Origin: Coriaria nepalensis
Lineage: Eukaryota > Streptophyta > Magnoliopsida > Cucurbitales > Coriariaceae
Assembly (NCBI GenBank): GCA_027186245.1
Contig: CP114495.1
Location: 3,115,001 to 3,179,000 of the forward strand
Length of the DNA stretch: 64,000 nucleotides
Direction: 5' to 3'
A program made the position numbers and the translations under genes. Of the stretch, positions 59,401-64,000 are shown one piece after another. Below the pieces are notes generated by a model that worked only from the letters and a program-made list of their open reading frames with translations, made no database searches and was not told where the DNA came from. The stretch's first letter is position 1; each line of letters starts with the position of its first letter.

Positions 59401-62353
59401 TTCATGCAGAAAATGGACATCTACCATAAGAGAGCAAGAGCAACATCGGCTAACTCCTGTAAGAACTGAATTTTATATGTTTCTTTCTGTTAAAGTAGAT
59501 CCCTTGTTTTCAGCAGTGCTTGACACAGCTTTTTTGGTTGGTTAGATTGTGGAGTCACTTAGCACAAGCTATCTGGGTCCTGAGTATTCTCAGGTATTAA
59601 ATGGAAGTTAAGAAGCTTCTTCATTACCTTGGTTTGTAATCTGTTGAGTGACTATCTTGCAGCCAGAGTTTGGTGATATAACATTAAAAGACATTGATCA
59701 AATAGCCAAGAGTTCATTTCCTTTGTGCATGCGCCACCTATTTGAAAAGGTTAGAAGAGAGTGGATTTACAGTTGCTATTATGACCCCTCATAATGCATA
59801 TTTGATATACCCATGGTCTCTATCTTCCTGTTTCCTGTCTCGTCCGTGTTAAGATGGTTTTTCTCATGTTTTTCTTTGTTTTTGATTAATTTGTTCCTCA
59901 TGTCCAGCTGAGAGAGGATCATCATTTAAAGCATGGAGGGAGGATGCAATTAGGACTCTTCCTCAAGGTTGTATATTTCATTCTAAATGTATATATGATA
60001 TACATATTTATTAGGATATTGAGATTTTGAGTGCACGAAGCTTTTAAAATGCCTATGTTGCATGACCTTTCTGAATGCATCTCGCCCTTTCTTCAGTTTA
60101 GCTAGTGATGATGATCAACTGATAAAGGACGGCCCTGCAAATGTTGTTATCATTTACTAATCATATTGAGCTTAATCATATAATGCAATCACTTTTTTCA
60201 TTATCTATTTTTCCTTCCATATATATTAAATGCAAAAAAAGTTGAAAAAACTGTGAGGAACCAAGCTATGGGGGTACTGTATCTGTTTGTTGTTGATAGA
60301 TTAATGAATATGCAACACCACAGTCTGCTCGTTAGTCGTATGCTAATCATTTTCTCACACTTTAAAAACCCTATCTGCAGGGTGTTGGGTTGAAGCTTGA
60401 TGATGCTCTTGCTTTCTGGAAAGCCGAGTTCTCTCACCGGGTCTGAGTTCTGGTCATGTTAATTTTCTAATGATTATAAATTGCAAAGGAGTATTCACAT
60501 TTTCTCATATGTTACAAGGGCAAGGTCTGATGTATAATGTATTCTCTTTCTTTACCCTGAGTCCCACCAAAAGGAAGGCTGGCAAAAAAATTTTTTTTTA
60601 ATCTTTTTAATGTGATCACGATTTGATAACCACCTGGTTCCTGCAGATCATAATCAAACAAACTGAATGATTTTTTAAATTGATTTTGTTATAGGTTGGT
60701 GCTGAGAGGTTTGACAAAGAATATGCCTACAGCGTAAGGCATAATTATGGAAAGGAAGGCAAGAGAACGGTATGATACCCAATCTAGATGACTGGAAGGT
60801 TATTTAAATGAATCTAGTTTTGATTCAATTCAGAATAATCAGAATCAAGATTGAAGATGAATTAGTATTGTTGGAAACAGATCATAGAATCAGGTCAAGA
60901 TCATGATCTTGGAATACTGTCTCATAAATGATTAATCTCATAGCCACCGTAACCTCATTTTCACATTTGAAACTTTGAAATTCTTCAGAGGGTTTACGCG
61001 ATGATCGTTGTATCCAGTAGTTGAATCATAAACTCTTCATATAAAAATAACCTCTCCTATAGCTTTATGAAATTTTCCTTGATCCTTTTTGTAAATCTTA
61101 CTATTAAATTAAAAATTTGACCACCCATTATCCTGGGCAGGCTGTGGACTGTTATAACAATCATTTATTAATCGATTATTCAGGATTATACCCCTTATTC
61201 ATGTCAAAAGATCATCATGTCAACTCCTGGTGTGGGAGATCATCACGGGTGCCCCTACAGACATTTCAGGTGAACTTCTTTGACTAATTTCAAATACTTT
61301 TCATATTGAGGTTGACAACAAGGTCAGCTCTTCAGATACTACTTCAGCGGTTTTTGGGGTTTTTGGGAATTAGTTGAAGTGTTTTATTTGCTAATTTTGT
61401 AATATTTGAGCGTATTGATGGGAAGTCTTAACATGCCCTCATTTGTAAAGAACCAATTGGCTGGGGCTACACAATGAACAAATGAGCTAATTAGAAATTA
61501 AGCGAGTATTTTAAGCAAATAACCAAATTCTAGGTGTGCTCTACTCATGTGGTTAAAGTGCAATATGTAGGCATTAGGGTCTTTGTTAATTTAGTTCCTT
61601 CATTTTTCTCTTTTTAGCTTGCACTTGTGACAGTAACTATAAGGAATTTGTTTCGTCACTTACAATTGATTTATAAATGTTATTTGACAGTGAAGATAAC
61701 CTAAGAGCAGCACTTGGTAATATGGGGGTAAATAACGGGGCAGTGGAGGAAGTGATGGGCAAAGTACGAAATAAACATTATCAGGTCCTCATTGTTCCCT
61801 TTCGTCTATACATAGCCTTAAGGTGGTTGTTTTCTGTCTTATAGGTATTCATGCTGAGAATCTTTTGTTTTCATATGTTCAGTTGGCCTGTACCTTGACC
61901 TTTGAAGCCATCCATGGCTCGTCATGTGATGCTGGGATTAACCATCCAAACCAGTACTTCAGCGACAGCCAAAAAGTCCTCCAATCAAAGGTATTTCCTC
62001 CTGTTCCTAGATTTTACACAATCTGGCTTAGCATCGAAATAAAATAGTAAGAATTTGGCTCAGCATGTCTTCATTTCCTTATTTTTATAAATTTTCTTGG
62101 TCCAGAAACTGAGATCCAAACAAAATCGTAAAAGATGTGTTCCATGAAATACAAAGGAGCTTTTTGGGCCTATATATTTTTTACTATATTCATGCTCTAC
62201 TCACAAGCTTGGGAAATCGTTCAACCAAGTTTTAAACTGAAGTAACAAATATTGAAACAACCTTGTCCAATGAATTTTTCCATTTATGTCGCAAGGATTA
62301 CCTGCACAATCTCTCTTTTCTTTTCTTTTTTGCAGAACCAACCAACAATCTAA
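56412..62353 (+). CDS. PRI2: DNA primase large subunit (PRIM2/PRI2)
   Basis: Nineteen exons join in frame: 56412-56547, 57346-57407, 57515-57618, 57728-57809, 57898-57957, 58166-58226, 58544-58563, 58766-58849, 58966-59030, 59410-59458, 59546-59593, 59663-59749, 59908-59967, 60381-60440, 60695-60769, 61184-61269, 61691-61784, 61883-61990 and 62336-62353, giving 452 aa, close to the Arabidopsis protein. This subunit partners the catalytic small subunit within DNA polymerase alpha-primase and helps make RNA primers in the nucleus. The four iron-sulfur cysteines are visible: C279 ([14 protein letters not shown]), C358 and C374 ([19 protein letters not shown]), and C414 ([13 protein letters not shown]); their spacing nearly equals that of human PRIM2. 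The N-terminal half has the usual LPLYRSAPP and [18 protein letters not shown] blocks. The introns after exons 4 and 5 appear to start with GC instead of GT. The start is the ATG right after a GA repeat. Confidence 0.93.
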
Positions 62354-63837
62354 CTGGGGAATCTCAAGCATCGTTCGAACTGAGGATCGAGTTTGATTGA
62401 ACCAGGGTTAAATGCCATCATCTTCTCAGAAACTTGAGCTTCTTATGACACTTCCTGTCGGATAAAATAACTATAATGAAGTTGGTTTCTTTAGCAAACC
62501 TGGCCGTTAGGATTCATTGCTTCTACCTTGTACTCTCCATTCAAATGCTAGATGAGTCTCCTATTAATGAGTATACAATCTTATTTAAAGAACTCTGAAC
62601 CTGATCTTGCTTTTCTTATTCTTTTTGTTTTTAAATGTTGTAATATAAGAGCGTCTCTCTGGCATTATTGCTTTTCATGTGAGAGATGTAAATAGTTTGC
62701 CTGCTTCTAAAGCATGAAATTATATAATATATATGAAGTTTAGAGCTTGTTATTAGGGACTCGGGCTTTAATGTTCAATATTTAGGGTTTATGTATGATA
62801 ATATTAGCAATGAGCATCTGGCAGTATCCGACAGTGAGGAGAAGGTTCTTCAGGGGGGCACAAGGCTTTTGTTGCTTTTATTTATTTTCTAATATTCAGT
62901 TGACACTGATATATGCAGTTTCTGAGGTCTGAATGTGATCCAATCTATTAGAAAAATTATTAGAGTGCAAGGGCAAAGTTCCATGTAATGTAAATCATAC
63001 ATTTATAACAATTTATTAGGATAAAATTATATAAATTTTATTTATATATTAACTTAATGGGGTAAGAATTTAAATTTTAAAAAGTTTGGTGGAAGAATAA
63101 ATTATTAAAATCCTAAGAGAAGTTAAGAATTGAGAATTAAAGATTATAGGGATAAGAATTTTAAAATTATACTTTTTATCCTTAAAATTTTAAAATTCAA
63201 ACTTTACCTCTAAAAATTTTAAAAGAATTAGATATAAATAATTTGATCATTCCTTAATATTAGTGTAGAAATTTGGATTTTTAATCAAATATCTAACTGT
63301 ACAATAAATGAATATAAATAACTTGTAATTATATATTTAGTTTTTAAATAGCTTGCATTTTGGAGTTGGAACAATATTCTCAATAAATAGCATCATACAT
63401 GACAATCAATTAGAGAAAGCAAAATCTATATATATCTAGATCTTTAGCGTGACAAAAAGCCAAGTATTCTAAGAAAAAATTCTCCATAATCCATATCTTA
63501 TGCCCTACGATTTGAGAAATGGTCGAAAAAATAAACTAATAGAGATTGGAATATATCCCACTTCTTAAACCTATATTTAGTGGGCTAATCATAGGCTACC
63601 TTCATGTCTATCTTAATCTCCTTTAAAGCTAAATTCACCTGGAGGCACCTCATCATTCTAGTCTTTAGATCAGAATATTTGCATTTCGAATTATGTTTTA
63701 GGGGTATTCTTGGTATTTCAGTCGCAATATACGTTAATTTCTACTATATATATATATATATATTGGCTGCATGGATCTCAATTATAACGTGCATGATTTG
63801 ATTGAATTGATAGTTGATACCTTCACTTATCCAAAAG
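62354..63837. other. Intergenic stretch
   Basis: The first ~350 bases include the 3' untranslated region of the primase gene. The rest is AT-rich, with a (TA)n tract at about 63745-63763 that might serve as, or hide, a TATA box for the frame starting at 63838. No other gene is recognised. Confidence 0.55.
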
Positions 63838-64000
63838 ATGGAGAAGAACGACCAGAAGCGAAGAAGAGGGTTCGTGAAAATCCTGTCCCGAGCTGCAAGT
63901 ATCAGGCCTCCTGTAATTGGACCTCCAAAATCCAGTAGCAAGGTGAAGCCGAGCCAGCAGCCTGCAGCCACCACAAATGGGGGCCAACTGGGCTTTTCGC
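63838..64000 (+). CDS. Start of a possible gene, runs off the right edge
   Basis: From the ATG at 63838 the frame stays open to the window end (54 codons), in sequence that is suddenly GC-richer than the preceding kilobase. The peptide begins MEKNDQKRRRGFVKILSRAA, a basic amphipathic start, then a Pro/Ser-rich PPVIGPPKSSSKVKPSQQP. Many plant regulatory or unknown small proteins begin this way, but I recognise no family. The opposite strand also has an open 76-codon frame; the plus frame is preferred because of its composition and its ATG position after a TA-rich tract. Confidence 0.45.
   Translation, partial: MEKNDQKRRRGFVKILSRAASIRPPVIGPPKSSSKVKPSQQPAATTNGGQLGFS

Noticed and set aside
1..64000. 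CRISPR arrays, operons, integrons, prophage or viral genes
   Set aside because: No regularly spaced identical repeats, no bacterial gene clusters and no viral replication or capsid domains were seen; the window is plant nuclear DNA.

Overview
This is plant nuclear DNA, almost certainly from a eudicot. It is AT-rich, its genes are split by GT-AG introns with T-rich acceptors, and the gaps hold microsatellites and decayed transposons. The protein set (four-ACT-domain ACR protein, chloroplast cyclophilin, LAZY/DRO1 protein, DUF1664 protein, primase large subunit) is standard for flowering plants. A DUF1985/Ulp1-type transposon relic is compatible with a cucurbit or relative, but that placement is only a guess. 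I see no bacterial-style operon, CRISPR array, phage or virus, and no convincing new multi-gene system.

Layout. Position 1-155 holds the first coding exon of an At2g33490-like gene (minus strand, running off the left edge). Position 864-4200 holds two related LTR-like copies, and a third lies at 20340-21745. A LINE tail fragment is at about 5130-5580. An ACR-type ACT-repeat gene is at 6609-8784 (+, 7 coding exons, 456 aa). It converges on a chloroplast cyclophilin gene at 9809-12559 (-, 7 exons, 263 aa). Next come an unrecognised gene fragment near 13.8-14.3 kb, a G-rich tract and a field of degenerate repeats (14.86-15.9 kb). An OTU-type deubiquitinase gene lies at 16567-18497 (-, 4 exons, 355 aa). 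A single-exon plant-specific gene lies at 24777-25601 (-, 274 aa). A LAZY/DRO1-family gravitropism gene lies at 28968-31314 (+, 5 coding exons, 413 aa). Two exons of sphingosine-1-phosphate lyase lie as an orphan fragment at 33639-33881 (-).

The right half holds a DUF1985 (Ulp1-transposon) relic at about 36.1-37.1 kb, a DUF1664 membrane/coiled-coil gene at 38365-44851 (+, 15 exons, 382 aa), a MuDR transposase relic at about 48.2-50.65 kb, a hAT transposase relic at about 53.9-55.15 kb, and the complete gene for the DNA primase large subunit at 56412-62353 (+, 19 exons, 452 aa). A possible new gene starts at 63838 and runs off the right edge.

The genes are functionally unrelated, as is usual in plant chromosomes. 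The points most worth a second look are two GC-AG introns and an E2F-like promoter site in the primase gene, the captured S1P-lyase exons, a dispersed family of short palindromes around an 'ACTCGAYGGGT' core, and three G homopolymers of exactly 16 bases. All exon borders were placed by eye from reading frame, splice signals and remembered family sequences, so individual borders may be off by a few bases.
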